Program-made: the position numbers and the translations under genes | Notes under the pieces: generated by a model | What the model saw: the letters and a program-made list of their open reading frames with translations, nothing else | Told to the model about the DNA's origin: nothing | Databases searched by the model: none | NCBI RefSeq assembly: GCF_024172165.1 | Contig: NZ_JAMZEB010000002.1 | Location: 1,819,501 to 1,883,500 of the forward strand | DNA from: Nonomuraea thailandensis | GTDB taxonomy: Bacteria > Actinomycetota > Actinomycetes > Streptosporangiales > Streptosporangiaceae | Length of the DNA stretch: 64,000 nt | Direction of reading: 5' to 3' | Shown: positions 15,250 through 25,715 of the stretch, piece by piece | Layout: each line of letters opens with the position of its first letter | Numbering within the stretch: the first letter of the stretch is position 1

Positions 15250-16464
15250 GTGCGGATCTGGCGCGAGCTCGGCTACACGGTGACGGTGCCCCTGATGGCC
15301 GCGCTCGGCCTGGTCCACCTGCTGGTCGTGCTGACGGGCGTGCTGGCCTCCACCTACGTGGTCGGCCTGCCGCTGCTGGCGGGATGCGTGGTGGGCGCCA
15401 GACGGCTCGGGGCGGCCAACCGGGGGCTGGCGCGGACGCTGGCGGAGACGGACGTGCCGGCGCCCGCGCCCCACCGCCAGGGCCGGGGCCTGCTGAACCG
15501 CATGGGCGCGGCGCTCGGCGACGTCGCCGGCTGGCGGGCGATCATCCACGCCGTGGTCCGCCTGCCCGCCGCGGCGCTCGCCTTCGCCTCGGCCGCCGGG
15601 ACGTGGGGGCTCGGCCTGGTGCTGCTGACGTGCCCGCTGTGGTGGCAGGTCCCCGGCCTGCCGGCCCCCGGCGGCTGGGCGGGCGCGCTGCTGCTGAGCG
15701 TGCTGGGGCTGGGGCTGCTGCTGCTGGCCCCCATGGTCGTGCACCTCGCGCTCGGGCCGGAGCGGATGCTGGTGCGCAAGCTGCTCGGCCCGCCGCCCGC
15801 CCAGGCCCGCATCCGTACGCTGGAGGAGACCAGGGCGCTGGCCGTGGAGGACGCCGCCGCCGCGCTGCGCCGCGTGGAGCGCGACCTGCACGACGGCACG
15901 GCGGCCCGGCTGACGGCGCTGGCCATGAGCCTCAGCATGGCCAGGGAGGAGCTGGCCGGGGCAGCCGACCCCGAGCGGCTGGAACGCGCCCGCGCCCTGA
16001 TCGACGGCGCCCATCGCGGCGCCAAGGAGACCCTGTCGGAGCTGACCGACCTGATCCGCGGCATCCACCCGCCCGCCCTGGACAAGGGCCTGGAGGTGGC
16101 CCTGGCCACGCTCGCCGCCCGCAGCCCGCTGCCCGTGGACCTCGACGCCGAGCTGGCCGAGCGGCCCTCGCCCGCCGTCGAGACGATCGCGTTCTTCTGC
16201 ACCGCCGAGCTGCTCGCCAACGTCGCCAAGCACAGCGGCGCCCGGCAGGCCGCGATCCGGCTGCGCGCGCAGGGCGGGCGGCTGCGCCTGCGGGTGTGGG
16301 ACGACGGCGAGGGCGGCGCCGTCGTGGCGGACGGGGAGCCCGCCGCCGGGTCCGGGCTGCGCGGCCTGACCGGCCGCGTGCGGGTGGTGGACGGCGAGCT
16401 CGCGATCCACAGCCCCGCCGGAGGCCCTACGGTGGTCACCGTGGACCTGCCCCTGCGTGCATGA
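15250..16464 (+). CDS. Sensor histidine kinase (NarL-type partner, HisKA_3)
   Basis: 404 residues from a GTG at 15250 with GGAGAAGGGAGC upstream. Four hydrophobic segments in two pairs (about 11-50 and 103-165) form the membrane sensor region. The dimerisation domain carries the phospho-acceptor in RRVERDLHDG (His214). The ATPase domain shows TAELLANVAKHSGA (N box) and VWDDGEGGA (G1 box), then GSGLRGLTGRV. The sensed signal is unknown. The stop is followed within 11 bases by the response-regulator start at 16476, and an in-frame ATG at 16461 overlaps the stop, so the two are co-translated. Confidence 0.9.
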   Translation: MRIWRELGYTVTVPLMAALGLVHLLVVLTGVLASTYVVGLPLLAGCVVGARRLGAANRGLARTLAETDVPAPAPHRQGRGLLNRMGAALGDVAGWRAIIHAVVRLPAAALAFASAAGTWGLGLVLLTCPLWWQVPGLPAPGGWAGALLLSVLGLGLLLLAPMVVHLALGPERMLVRKLLGPPPAQARIRTLEETRALAVEDAAAALRRVERDLHDGTAARLTALAMSLSMAREELAGAADPERLERARALIDGAHRGAKETLSELTDLIRGIHPPALDKGLEVALATLAARSPLPVDLDAELAERPSPAVETIAFFCTAELLANVAKHSGARQAAIRLRAQGGRLRLRVWDDGEGGAVVADGEPAAGSGLRGLTGRVRVVDGELAIHSPAGGPTVVTVDLPLRA

Positions 16465-16475
16465 TCGGACGGCCC

Positions 16476-17120
16476 ATGCGCATCGTGATCGCCGAGGACG
16501 CCGTGGTGCTCCGCGACGGCCTGTGCCTGCTGCTCACCACGCGCGGCCACGAGGTGGCGGCCGCCGTGGGCGACGGCGACGCGCTGGTGGCGGCCGTGGC
16601 CGAGCACCGCCCCGACGTGGCCGTGGTGGACGTGCGCATGCCGCCCACGCACACCGACGAGGGGCTGCGGGCCGCGATCCGGGTCCGCCGCGACCATCCC
16701 GGGCTGGGCCTGCTGGTGTTCTCGCAGTACATCGAGACCCGCTACGCCGCCCAGCTCCTCGCCGGCGGCGCGCGCGGGATCGGCTACCTGCTCAAGGAGC
16801 GGGTGGCCGACGTGAAGGACTTCCTGTCGGCCCTCGACCGCATCGCGGCGGGGGAGACCGTGCTCGACCCCGAGGTCGTCACGCAGCTCATGGGCGCCAG
16901 CCGCCGCGGCGACGCGCTGGCGCTGCTGACGCCGCGCGAGCGCGAGGTGCTGGCCATGATGGCGCAGGGCCGCTCCAACAGCGCCATCGCCGAGACCCTG
17001 TTCCTGTCGTACGGGTCGGTGGAGAAGCACGTCACGCAGATCTTCACCAAGCTCGGCCTGGGCCCGTCCGACAACGACCACCGCCGCGTGCTGGCCGTCC
17101 TGCGCTACCTCCAGGGGTGA
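16476..17120 (+). CDS. NarL/FixJ-family response regulator
   Basis: 214 residues. I chose MRIVIAEDAVV at 16476 because the receiver domain begins there; the ATG at 16461 (overlapping the kinase stop as ATGA) would add five residues and is equally possible. The acidic pocket is E7-D8 with the phosphorylation site Asp52 (VVDVRMPP) and the lysine in YLLKERV. The C-terminal LuxR-type helix-turn-helix reads LTPREREVLAMMAQGRSN, then SVEKHVTQIFTKLGL. It pairs with the kinase just upstream. Targets unknown; the divergent secreted peptidase is a candidate. Confidence 0.9.
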   Translation: MRIVIAEDAVVLRDGLCLLLTTRGHEVAAAVGDGDALVAAVAEHRPDVAVVDVRMPPTHTDEGLRAAIRVRRDHPGLGLLVFSQYIETRYAAQLLAGGARGIGYLLKERVADVKDFLSALDRIAAGETVLDPEVVTQLMGASRRGDALALLTPREREVLAMMAQGRSNSAIAETLFLSYGSVEKHVTQIFTKLGLGPSDNDHRRVLAVLRYLQG

Positions 17121-17124
17121 CGGG

Positions 17125-17484
17125 TCAGCGCAGCGCGGCGGCGACGCGCTCGCGCAGCGCGGCGTCGTGCCCCGCGTCCGCGCACAGCGTCACGGTGAGC
17201 CCGTCGTGGGAGGCGTCGGCGAGCACGGTCAGCAAGGTGGCGAGCTGCTCGGCGGGCTCGTCGGCCAGCAGCTCCTCGGCGCGGCCGACGACGAGCGTGA
17301 CGGCTCCGATGTCGCGCAGGCAGTCGGTCAGCGCGTCCCAGTTGCGGCCGAAGTAGCCGGGGAAGCGCAGCACCCGCGCCACCTCCTCGAAGAAGGCGGC
17401 GCGGGTCCGGCAGGCCCGCCCGTCCACGACCCGGCCGGTGGACACGGTCAGCCACGCGGGCAGCGGACGCGGGGCAGAGGTCAT
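17125..17484 (-). CDS. Barstar-family ribonuclease inhibitor
   Basis: 119 residues, no signal peptide. The barstar signature is FPGYFGRNWDALTDCLRD at residues 42-59, matching the inhibitor segment that plugs the RNase active site in barstar and in Sai-type inhibitors. It lies 9 bases downstream of the secreted ribonuclease gene on the same strand, the expected order for an RNase and its cytosolic antidote. The product should protect the producer from enzyme that folds before export. Its end converges with the response-regulator gene only 4 bases away. Confidence 0.9.
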   Translation of the reverse strand: MTSAPRPLPAWLTVSTGRVVDGRACRTRAAFFEEVARVLRFPGYFGRNWDALTDCLRDIGAVTLVVGRAEELLADEPAEQLATLLTVLADASHDGLTVTLCADAGHDAALRERVAAALR

Positions 17485-17493
17485 GAACGTTCC

Positions 17494-17907
17494 CTAGAGG
17501 CGGTAGAAGTCGGTGTAGTGGTCGGGCGAGAACCAGGCCGCGCCGGTGCTGCGGTTGACGACGATCCGGTACGCGTCACGCGCGGCGCCCCGGGCACGGG
17601 AGTACACGTCGTACTCGTAGTAGGTGGCGCCGGCGGGCAGCTGCCCCTCGCGGTTGTAGTGGCGTCCGCCGGTGTAGTTGTACCTGCCGTCGGGCCAGGA
17701 GTACCAGCCGGCGGTGGTGGGGTAGCCCTTGGAGGCCCAGATCGTCCTGGCTGAGCGGGCGTCGGCGCAGCGGGAGATGGTGCAGGAGCCGTAGACCGCG
17801 GCGTCGGCGGGAGCGACCCCGGCCAGCCCGGCGAGGGAGACGAGGGCGGACAGGATGACGGCGAGCCGTACCGGCCAGGACGGGCGGGGACGCGGCGGAG
17901 CGTGCAC
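17494..17907 (-). CDS. Secreted guanyl-specific ribonuclease, RNase Sa/barnase-like
   Basis: 137 residues, GTG start with AAGGAGGC upstream, and a signal peptide to about residue 36 (VAPADA). The mature part shows the microbial RNase active site: Glu98 in YYEYDV, Arg110 and Arg114 in the following strand, and His130 in SPDHYTDF. Spacing is nearly the same as Glu54, Arg65, Arg69 and His85 of RNase Sa. Cys42 and Cys47 are present, but the disulfide pattern differs from RNase Sa. It cleaves RNA after guanosine outside the cell. Role could be nutrient scavenging, competition or developmental lysis. Confidence 0.9.
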   Translation of the reverse strand: MHAPPRPRPSWPVRLAVILSALVSLAGLAGVAPADAAVYGSCTISRCADARSARTIWASKGYPTTAGWYSWPDGRYNYTGGRHYNREGQLPAGATYYEYDVYSRARGAARDAYRIVVNRSTGAAWFSPDHYTDFYRL

Positions 17908-18020
17908 GAAGCCTCCTTGCGGAAGGTGTGACGGACACCGTCATGATCGCCTTTCACGTCTTGTCAAGGAAGGGCGGCAGCGCCAAGGGAGGGTGAACAA
18001 TGCGAGGCCGATTCATGGTG

Positions 18021-18689
18021 TCAGGCCGGACGGACGCGGACACCGCCGATCGCCTCGCGCACGAAGCCGCGGTCGCCGGCCGCGGCCAGGTAGTAGCCGT
18101 CCCGGCAGGCGCTGCCCGCGATGGCGTGCCGGGCGTCGAGGACGACCGGCGTCCCGCCCAGCCGCGCGCAGCCGGGCACCGGCGCCACCACCAGCATGCA
18201 GCGGCTCAGCCCGCCCAGCCACAACTGCGGCCCCACGAGCCGGCCGTCGCGGATCTCGCCCGGCCGCGACAGCCGCAGCGGGCCGCCGGCCGACAGGGTG
18301 AGGAAGCCGTCGGGGCCGAGCGTGCCGCGCAGGTTGCCGGCCCAGGCCAGCCGCTGCTCGAACGTCATCCCCGCGGCCGTCTCCGCCTCGCCGTAGAGCG
18401 GCGCGGTGAGCACGCGGAACTCCTCGCCGCCGGCGGCGGCCAGCGTGCCGCCCGTGTACGGCCGCGCGCCGAGCGAGGCCAGGCTCAGGCCGGCCGGGTA
18501 GCTGATCTCCGCCCGCGACCCGTCGGGAAACGTGACCCGTATCGTGCCGGTGCCGCCCGAGACGCGCGCCGCCGGGTAGACGTCGTTCGGCGTCACGCCG
18601 GTCGCCAGGAGCGCGAGCAGCGCCGCCGTCCCCGCCCATCGCGGCCCGCGCGGGGCCTGCTCGACGATCTCCACAGGACCCCCGGCCAT
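18021..18689 (-). CDS. Hypothetical protein with one N-terminal membrane segment
   Basis: 222 residues, ATG with GAAGGAAC upstream. A hydrophobic stretch at about 18-31 ([14 protein letters not shown]) suggests a membrane anchor or signal. The rest is Gly/Ala-rich beta-like sequence with short repeats of the type [15 protein letters not shown], and two cysteines near residues 164 and 174 plus one near 195. I do not recognise the family. The gene begins 37 bases after the end of the P450 gene on the same strand and could share its transcript. No export or enzyme motif can be named. Confidence 0.6.
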   Translation of the reverse strand: MAGGPVEIVEQAPRGPRWAGTAALLALLATGVTPNDVYPAARVSGGTGTIRVTFPDGSRAEISYPAGLSLASLGARPYTGGTLAAAGGEEFRVLTAPLYGEAETAAGMTFEQRLAWAGNLRGTLGPDGFLTLSAGGPLRLSRPGEIRDGRLVGPQLWLGGLSRCMLVVAPVPGCARLGGTPVVLDARHAIAGSACRDGYYLAAAGDRGFVREAIGGVRVRPA

Positions 18690-18726
18690 GCGCGTTCCTT
18701 CGCCGTGCGAACTGACGGGATCAAGG

Positions 18727-19965
18727 TCAGGCCGACAGCAGGACGGGCAGCGCGCGGTGCCCGTTGGAGATGAACGACTCCAGCGGCAGCAGCTCGCCCG
18801 GCGCCCCGGCCAGCCGCAGGCCGGGGAAGCGGTCGAACAGGGCGGGCAGCGCGCTCGTGGCCTCCAGCGTGGCCAGCGGCGCGCCGAGGCAGCGGTGCAC
18901 GCCGTACCCGAAGGCCAGGTGCTCCTTCGAGGCGCGGGTGACGTCGAACGCGCCGGCGTCCTGCCCGTGCACGAGCGGGTCGCGCCCGGCGGCCCCGTAG
19001 CAGTGGAGAATCGGCTCGCCCGCGGGCAGCACGAGGCCGTCGCCTAGGTCGATGTCCTCGACGGCGAAGCGGAGCGGCAGGTTCGCGATCGGGCCCTGGC
19101 TGCGCAGCGTCTCCTCCACGACGTCGTCCCAGCTCACGCGCCCGGAGCGGACGAGGGCGAGCTGGCCGGGATGGGTGAGCAGGGCGCAGATGGCGTTGTC
19201 GAGCAGGTTGACCGTGGTCTCGTGACCCGCGCTCAGGAACAGGATGAGCGTGTCGACCAGCTCGTGCTCCTCCAGCGGCGCGTTCTCCTCGTCGCGGGCG
19301 GCGATCAGGGCCGAGGACAGGTCGTCGCCGGGGTTCGCGCGCTTCTCCGCGACGAGCCCGCGCAGCACGGCCTGCAGCCGGGCCAGGACCTCGGCGGTGT
19401 CCGGGGCGTCGGGCCGGCCGATCTGGAAGAAGGAGTCCGCGCAGTGGCGCACCTCCTCGCGGGTGGCCTCGTCGCCGACGCCGAACAGCTCGCAGATGAC
19501 TCTGATCGGCAGCGGGTAGGCGTACCGCTCGCGCAGGTCGACGACCGTTCCCGGCGGCACCTCGGCCAGCTCGTCGAGCAGCTCCGCGGTGATCGCCTCG
19601 ATGCGCGGGCGCAGCGCGGCGGTGCGGCGGACGGTGAAGGCGCTGGAGACCAGCCCGCGCAGCCGCCGGTGGTCCGGCCCGTACGCGGTGAGCATGTTGC
19701 GCACGGCCACCCACGCGAACAGCGGCCACTCGGGGGAGATCTCCCCCTTGATCCAGGCGGGCCAGTGCAGGTAGGCGTCCTTGGACACCCGGGGGTCGGT
19801 GAGCAGCCGCCTGAGCAGGGCCTGGTCGCTCACCGCCCACGCCAGGACGCCGCCGGGCAGCTCGACGCGCGTGGCGGGCCCGAGCGCGCGGATGTGCTCG
19901 GCCTCGCCGTGGACGTCGCGGCCCGCGGGATCGATGACGAACGGGCGTGCACCGGCATGGTCCAT
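18727..19965 (-). CDS. Cytochrome P450 (CYP107-like bacterial class)
   Basis: 412 residues. [12 protein letters not shown] at 19965 is chosen because GGGAGAA lies upstream; the frame is open to 20022. Diagnostic motifs are the I-helix [10 protein letters not shown], the K-helix EETLR, and the heme loop [13 protein letters not shown] with the heme-ligand Cys359. Soluble bacterial P450 monooxygenases hydroxylate or epoxidise small molecules using ferredoxin partners; no ferredoxin or reductase gene is adjacent. The PPOX-fold gene lies upstream on the same strand, 106 bases away, so the P450 could be read from the DosR-box promoter, which is inference. Confidence 0.9.
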   Translation of the reverse strand: MDHAGARPFVIDPAGRDVHGEAEHIRALGPATRVELPGGVLAWAVSDQALLRRLLTDPRVSKDAYLHWPAWIKGEISPEWPLFAWVAVRNMLTAYGPDHRRLRGLVSSAFTVRRTAALRPRIEAITAELLDELAEVPPGTVVDLRERYAYPLPIRVICELFGVGDEATREEVRHCADSFFQIGRPDAPDTAEVLARLQAVLRGLVAEKRANPGDDLSSALIAARDEENAPLEEHELVDTLILFLSAGHETTVNLLDNAICALLTHPGQLALVRSGRVSWDDVVEETLRSQGPIANLPLRFAVEDIDLGDGLVLPAGEPILHCYGAAGRDPLVHGQDAGAFDVTRASKEHLAFGYGVHRCLGAPLATLEATSALPALFDRFPGLRLAGAPGELLPLESFISNGHRALPVLLSA

Positions 19966-20071
19966 GGGGTTCTCCCGAGTTTGGGGGCTGCGTCCGTCCT
20001 GTCCACGGGCAGCGTTCCCCATGGGGCCGCGCCGCGCCCACTATCCCGGCGGACCGATCTTTGTACGCCCG

Positions 20072-20524
20072 CTACGCCGTGACCGCCACGGGCACGAGCT
20101 CGAACCCGGTGACGATCTCCGGCTGGATGCGGATCACCTGCTCCATCTCGCCCGCCACCCAGGGGGTCAGCAGGTCCCGGAGCCGCGCCGCCTCGCCGGG
20201 CTCCGCCACCAGGCGCGCCACCCCTGTGATGATCACGCTCCAGCCCAGGCGCTCGTAGCCGTCCAGGTCGTCGGCCTCGTACGCCACCACGGCCTCTACC
20301 GGCTCGACGTACGAGCTGAGGTGGGAGCTGAGGATCGTGCCGGGGCTGGACCGGATGACGATCGCGCCGTCCACCACGACGTGGTTCACCGGCCGGATCG
20401 CGGGCAACGCGTGGCGGGTGAATACGATCCGGCCGAACGGCACGCCGGCCAGCAGGCGCAGCGCCTCGTCGGCGGGCAGCTCCCGCAGCCGCCGGGCGCC
20501 CATCCCGTTCTGGTACATCACCAT
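20072..20524 (-). CDS. Pyridoxamine 5'-phosphate oxidase-fold (PPOX) protein
   Basis: 150 residues from ATG 20524 (an ATG two codons later is also possible). The split-barrel flavin fold is recognised by ALRLLAGVPFGRIVFTR, then PAIRPVNHVVVDGAIVIRS and a V-V-A-Y-E-A-D-D-L-D strand. Such proteins bind FMN, F420 or heme; a specific cofactor cannot be read. Similar PPOX proteins belong to the DosR dormancy regulon in mycobacteria. A near-perfect DosR/DevR-like box lies 33-48 bases upstream, so hypoxia or NO control is likely. Confidence 0.85.
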   Translation of the reverse strand: MVMYQNGMGARRLRELPADEALRLLAGVPFGRIVFTRHALPAIRPVNHVVVDGAIVIRSSPGTILSSHLSSYVEPVEAVVAYEADDLDGYERLGWSVIITGVARLVAEPGEAARLRDLLTPWVAGEMEQVIRIQPEIVTGFELVPVAVTA

Positions 20525-20556
20525 CACAGCCTGCCGACCCCGTCCCGCCCGGGAAC

Positions 20557-20572
20557 AGGGACCAAAGTCCCT
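20557..20572. promoter_or_regulatory. DosR/DevR-type box in divergent promoter
   Basis: The 16-mer AGGGACCAAAGTCCCT is palindromic except for the central pair and matches the DosR/DevR consensus (GGGAC, A/T-rich middle, GTCCC). It sits between the PPOX gene (start 20524, leftward) and the CopD-like gene (start 20663, rightward), so it could serve both. The nearby DevS-like kinase gene makes a chance match less likely. Confidence 0.75.
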
Positions 20573-20625
20573 TCTTCGCCGGCAGGAGGACCCTGCGGCG
20601 GCGGCCGGCCCGGCCGGTAGCCTGA

Positions 20626-22812
<2,187 letters not shown>

Positions 22813-22837
22813 TCCGGGCCGACCGGCCCCCGGACGC

Positions 22838-22852
22838 GGGACCTTCGGCCCT
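22838..22852. promoter_or_regulatory. DosR/DevR-like box 2 upstream of the Acg-family gene
   Basis: GGGACCTTCGGCCCT matches the consensus GGGACYTTNGGCCCT at every position. It ends 59 bases before the ATG at 22912. Both boxes are followed by the same word GATCCGGGCC, so the unit may have arisen by local duplication. Confidence 0.75.
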
Positions 22853-22911
22853 GATCCGGGCCGCCCGCCTCGTGGTGCGCTGGACGTACCGTGAGGTGGA
22901 GGGACGAGGCC

Positions 22912-23895
22912 ATGATCGATCGTTCGGAGAAGCACGCGCTGGACGCCGCTCTGGAGGCGGCCCGCTGGGCGCCGTCGGTGCACAACACCCAGCCCTGGAC
23001 GTTCTCGGTGACGGGGGAGGAGATCGGCCTGCGCGCCGACGCCGGCAGGAGGCTGCGGGTCGGCGACGCGTCCGGCCGCGAGCTGCTGATCAGCTGCGGC
23101 GCCGCGCTGTTCACCATGCGGACGGCGATCCGCTGCCACGGCTACGAGCCCGTCGTGCACGTCCTGCCGGACCCCGACCGCCCGTCGCTGATCGCCACCG
23201 TCAGACCCGGCGCCGCGACCGAGGCCGACGAGGCGACCGCGCTGCTCGGCGAGCAGATCGAGCGGCGGCGCACCCACCGCGCCGGATTCACCGGGCTGCC
23301 CGTGCCGGACCGGCTCGTCGACCGGCTGGTGGCGGCGGCAGCGGCCGGGGGCGCCAGGCTCACCCCCGTGCGCGCGCCCGAGGCGGTGGGCGTGCTCGCC
23401 GGGCTCACCCGGGCGGCGCAGGGCGTGCAGGCGGGCGACCGGCGCTGGAGCCTGGAGGTGATCCGCTGGGCGCGTCCGCCGGGCAGCAGCCGCAAGGACG
23501 GCGTGCCCGCCGACGGCTACCCGCGCCGCGCGGCGCCCACCGAGCCCGGCTTCCCGCAGCGCGACTACGCCTGGCGCCACGACTGGGGCGGCGACGGCGG
23601 CGCGGGCACGTCGATCGGCGTGCCCGCGCTGCTCACCACGGCGGGTGACGGCCGGCAGGAGTGGATCGCCTGCGGGCAGGCGCTGCAGCACGTGCTGCTG
23701 CTGGCCGCCGCGCACGGCGTCAGCGCCGCCTTCCACACGCAGGCGCTGGAGATGGACCCGCTGCGCGCGTTCCTGCGCCGCGAGCTCTGCTCCGGCGAGC
23801 ACCCGCAGATGATCATGCGGCTGGGCGTCACCTTCGACGGCACGAGCGCCGTCCGCCGCCCCCTGGCCGACCTCGTGGACCGGCCCTTGTCCTGA
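22912..23895 (+). CDS. Acg-family FMN-binding nitroreductase-like protein
   Basis: 327 residues, ATG with GGAGGGACGAGG upstream. The Acg family (Rv2032, Rv3127, Rv3131 of M. tuberculosis) is recognised from AARWAPSVHNTQPW at residues 15-28, ELLISCGAALFTMR, and the C-terminal QALQHVLLLAAAHGVSAAF. These are duplicated nitroreductase folds that sequester FMN and often lack ordinary activity. In mycobacteria they are hallmark DosR-regulon members. Two DosR-like boxes lie upstream here, supporting the same control. Confidence 0.9.
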   Translation: MIDRSEKHALDAALEAARWAPSVHNTQPWTFSVTGEEIGLRADAGRRLRVGDASGRELLISCGAALFTMRTAIRCHGYEPVVHVLPDPDRPSLIATVRPGAATEADEATALLGEQIERRRTHRAGFTGLPVPDRLVDRLVAAAAAGGARLTPVRAPEAVGVLAGLTRAAQGVQAGDRRWSLEVIRWARPPGSSRKDGVPADGYPRRAAPTEPGFPQRDYAWRHDWGGDGGAGTSIGVPALLTTAGDGRQEWIACGQALQHVLLLAAAHGVSAAFHTQALEMDPLRAFLRRELCSGEHPQMIMRLGVTFDGTSAVRRPLADLVDRPLS

Positions 23896-23956
23896 CGGGG
23901 GATCGCGGAGACACTGCAGGCGACGATCAGTGCTGGAGACGCCCCCGGGAGGCGCC

Positions 23957-25261
23957 GTGAAATGGCGTGCCATGATCGCCGCGCTGCTGATGACGCTCAC
24001 CCTGGGGGCCGCGCAGGCCGCGCCCGAGCGTGAGGCGTACGAGATCTGGCTGGTGGACCAGTCCGACAGCGACGGCCGGGCCTACGGCGGTCACGTGCAC
24101 GTCTACGACGGCGGCGAGGTCACCAGGCGGCTGTCCGCCGCCCGCCCGGCCGCCGTGATCGACCTCGCGGGCGCCGCCTCGTCCCTGTGCCTGGCCGCCA
24201 CCGGCAGGAACCCGGTCAGGCCGCACATGATCGTCTTCAACCAGGCCGGGACGCACGCGGCCCTCGCCTTCGTCGCCAGCGGCCACGTCGTGATCTTCGA
24301 CGCCGGCTCCCGCCGCCCGCTCGCCTGCGTCGAGACCGAGCCGGGAGCGGGCGGCGCACGCCAGGCGCACGCCCTGTGGCCCACCGGCGACGACCGCTAC
24401 CTCGTCATCGCCAACCAGAACGGCAAGAAGCTGGAGCGCCTCCGCACCGACTACGCGTCCGGCACGTTCACCCAGGAGCCCGCGGCGACGCTCGACCTGG
24501 CCGGCTGCACCACGCCGGGCGGCGCGCCCTGCCAGGCCCCCGGCCTGCGCCCCGACAACGCGCCGATCTGCCCGTTCATCGCCTCCGACAACGGCCCGGT
24601 CTTCGTCAGCCTGCGCGGCGGCGGCATGTTCGTCGTGGACTGGCGGGCCACGCCGATGGCGATCGCGGGCGAGTACGACGCCGCGCACGTGCCCGCCAAC
24701 GGCTGCGGGTTCATCGAGGCGAAGGGCGCCGTCTACGGCGACGGGGGCGGCGGCACCCCGGCCAACCTCGACCAGTTCAGCGTCTTCCGGATGCCCCGCG
24801 GCGGCTACTCGGCCGCCAATCCGCCGAACACGCCCCCCGTCGAGCGGCTCTTCGACGACGACACCCCGGAACGCGACGCGCACGGCACCGCCGCCGGCCC
24901 CCGCGAGCGGCACGTCTGGGTGGGTGACCGGGACGCCAACGTGGTGGAGGTCTTCGACGGGCGCACCGGGGCCCGGGTCAACACGGTGCCGCTGACCTCC
25001 CCGTACAGCGCCGATCCGACCGTGGACCTGTTCGCCTCCTCGCCGGACCACGGCTGGGTGTTCGCCTCGACCCGCGGCCCCAACCCGCTCTCCGGCGACC
25101 CGCACTCCTCCCACGGCCACGACCCCGGCATGCTGATCGTGCGCATGACCGACGACGGGCGCTCGGGACAGGTGCGGGGCCTGATCCCCATCACGAACGT
25201 GGACGCGGGAGGCGTCCAGCGCGCCGACGCCCACGGCATCCGCGTGCGGCGCGTCCCCTGA
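23957..25261 (+). CDS. Secreted beta-propeller-like protein of unknown function
   Basis: 434 residues from GTG 23957 (GGGAGG upstream). A signal peptide covers about residues 1-25 (MIAALLMTLTLGAAQA). The mature part has repeated blade-like strands (HVHVYDGGEV, GHVVIFDAGSRRPLACVE, NVVEVFDGRTGARVNTVPL), suggesting a seven- or eight-bladed YVTN/WD-like propeller. Several histidines cluster near the end (DPHSSHGHDPG, ADAHGIR), and Cys pairs suggest disulfides. No catalytic motif is recognised; a surface binding role is a guess. The ribosome site is its own, 61 bases after the nitroreductase stop. Confidence 0.65.
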   Translation: MKWRAMIAALLMTLTLGAAQAAPEREAYEIWLVDQSDSDGRAYGGHVHVYDGGEVTRRLSAARPAAVIDLAGAASSLCLAATGRNPVRPHMIVFNQAGTHAALAFVASGHVVIFDAGSRRPLACVETEPGAGGARQAHALWPTGDDRYLVIANQNGKKLERLRTDYASGTFTQEPAATLDLAGCTTPGGAPCQAPGLRPDNAPICPFIASDNGPVFVSLRGGGMFVVDWRATPMAIAGEYDAAHVPANGCGFIEAKGAVYGDGGGGTPANLDQFSVFRMPRGGYSAANPPNTPPVERLFDDDTPERDAHGTAAGPRERHVWVGDRDANVVEVFDGRTGARVNTVPLTSPYSADPTVDLFASSPDHGWVFASTRGPNPLSGDPHSSHGHDPGMLIVRMTDDGRSGQVRGLIPITNVDAGGVQRADAHGIRVRRVP

Positions 25262-25334
25262 CCGCCGGCCCTCGCGCTCCCCCGCGTGCGGCGCGTCCCC
25301 GGAGCTCCGGCGCCGGCCGCCGGGGCGGGGCGCG

Positions 25335-25715
25335 TCAGCCCTCCGTCTCCCGTTCCCCGAGTCCGGTCAGCTTCATCGCGACCTCCTCCGAGTAGACCGT
25401 GGTCCGCTTGAGCCGGGATCCGTCCGGGCGGGTCTCCACCTCGATGACCAGGACGATGCCCTCGATCTCCGTACGCTGCCTGGTGCCGGACAGCCAGGAC
25501 CGCCAGCCGCCCGTCCGGATGACGACCGTCCTGCCGCCCCCGGCCGGGCGGCCCTCCACGGCGGCGGCGACCGTGCCGGAGACCAGCGTGAGCGCGAGCA
25601 CCGACGCCCAGGCCCACACGTTGTCGCCGAGGTCGGTGGCCACGTTGATGACGACGCCCAGCGCCGCGGCGACGGCCGCGGTCAGCAGCGCCCGGGTGTG
25701 GCGCCGGGCGATCAC
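25335..25715 (-). CDS. Small two-helix membrane protein coupled to the TPR pseudokinase gene
   Basis: 126 residues, GTG start overlapping the stop of the upstream gene (GTGA). Two hydrophobic segments (about 9-26 and 35-52) precede a cytosolic-looking beta-rich tail with VIRTGGWRSWLSG and EIEGIVLVIEVET. The family is not recognised. Translational coupling to a membrane-bound TPR protein suggests that they work together in the membrane. Confidence 0.65.
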   Translation of the reverse strand: MIARRHTRALLTAAVAAALGVVINVATDLGDNVWAWASVLALTLVSGTVAAAVEGRPAGGGRTVVIRTGGWRSWLSGTRQRTEIEGIVLVIEVETRPDGSRLKRTTVYSEEVAMKLTGLGERETEG

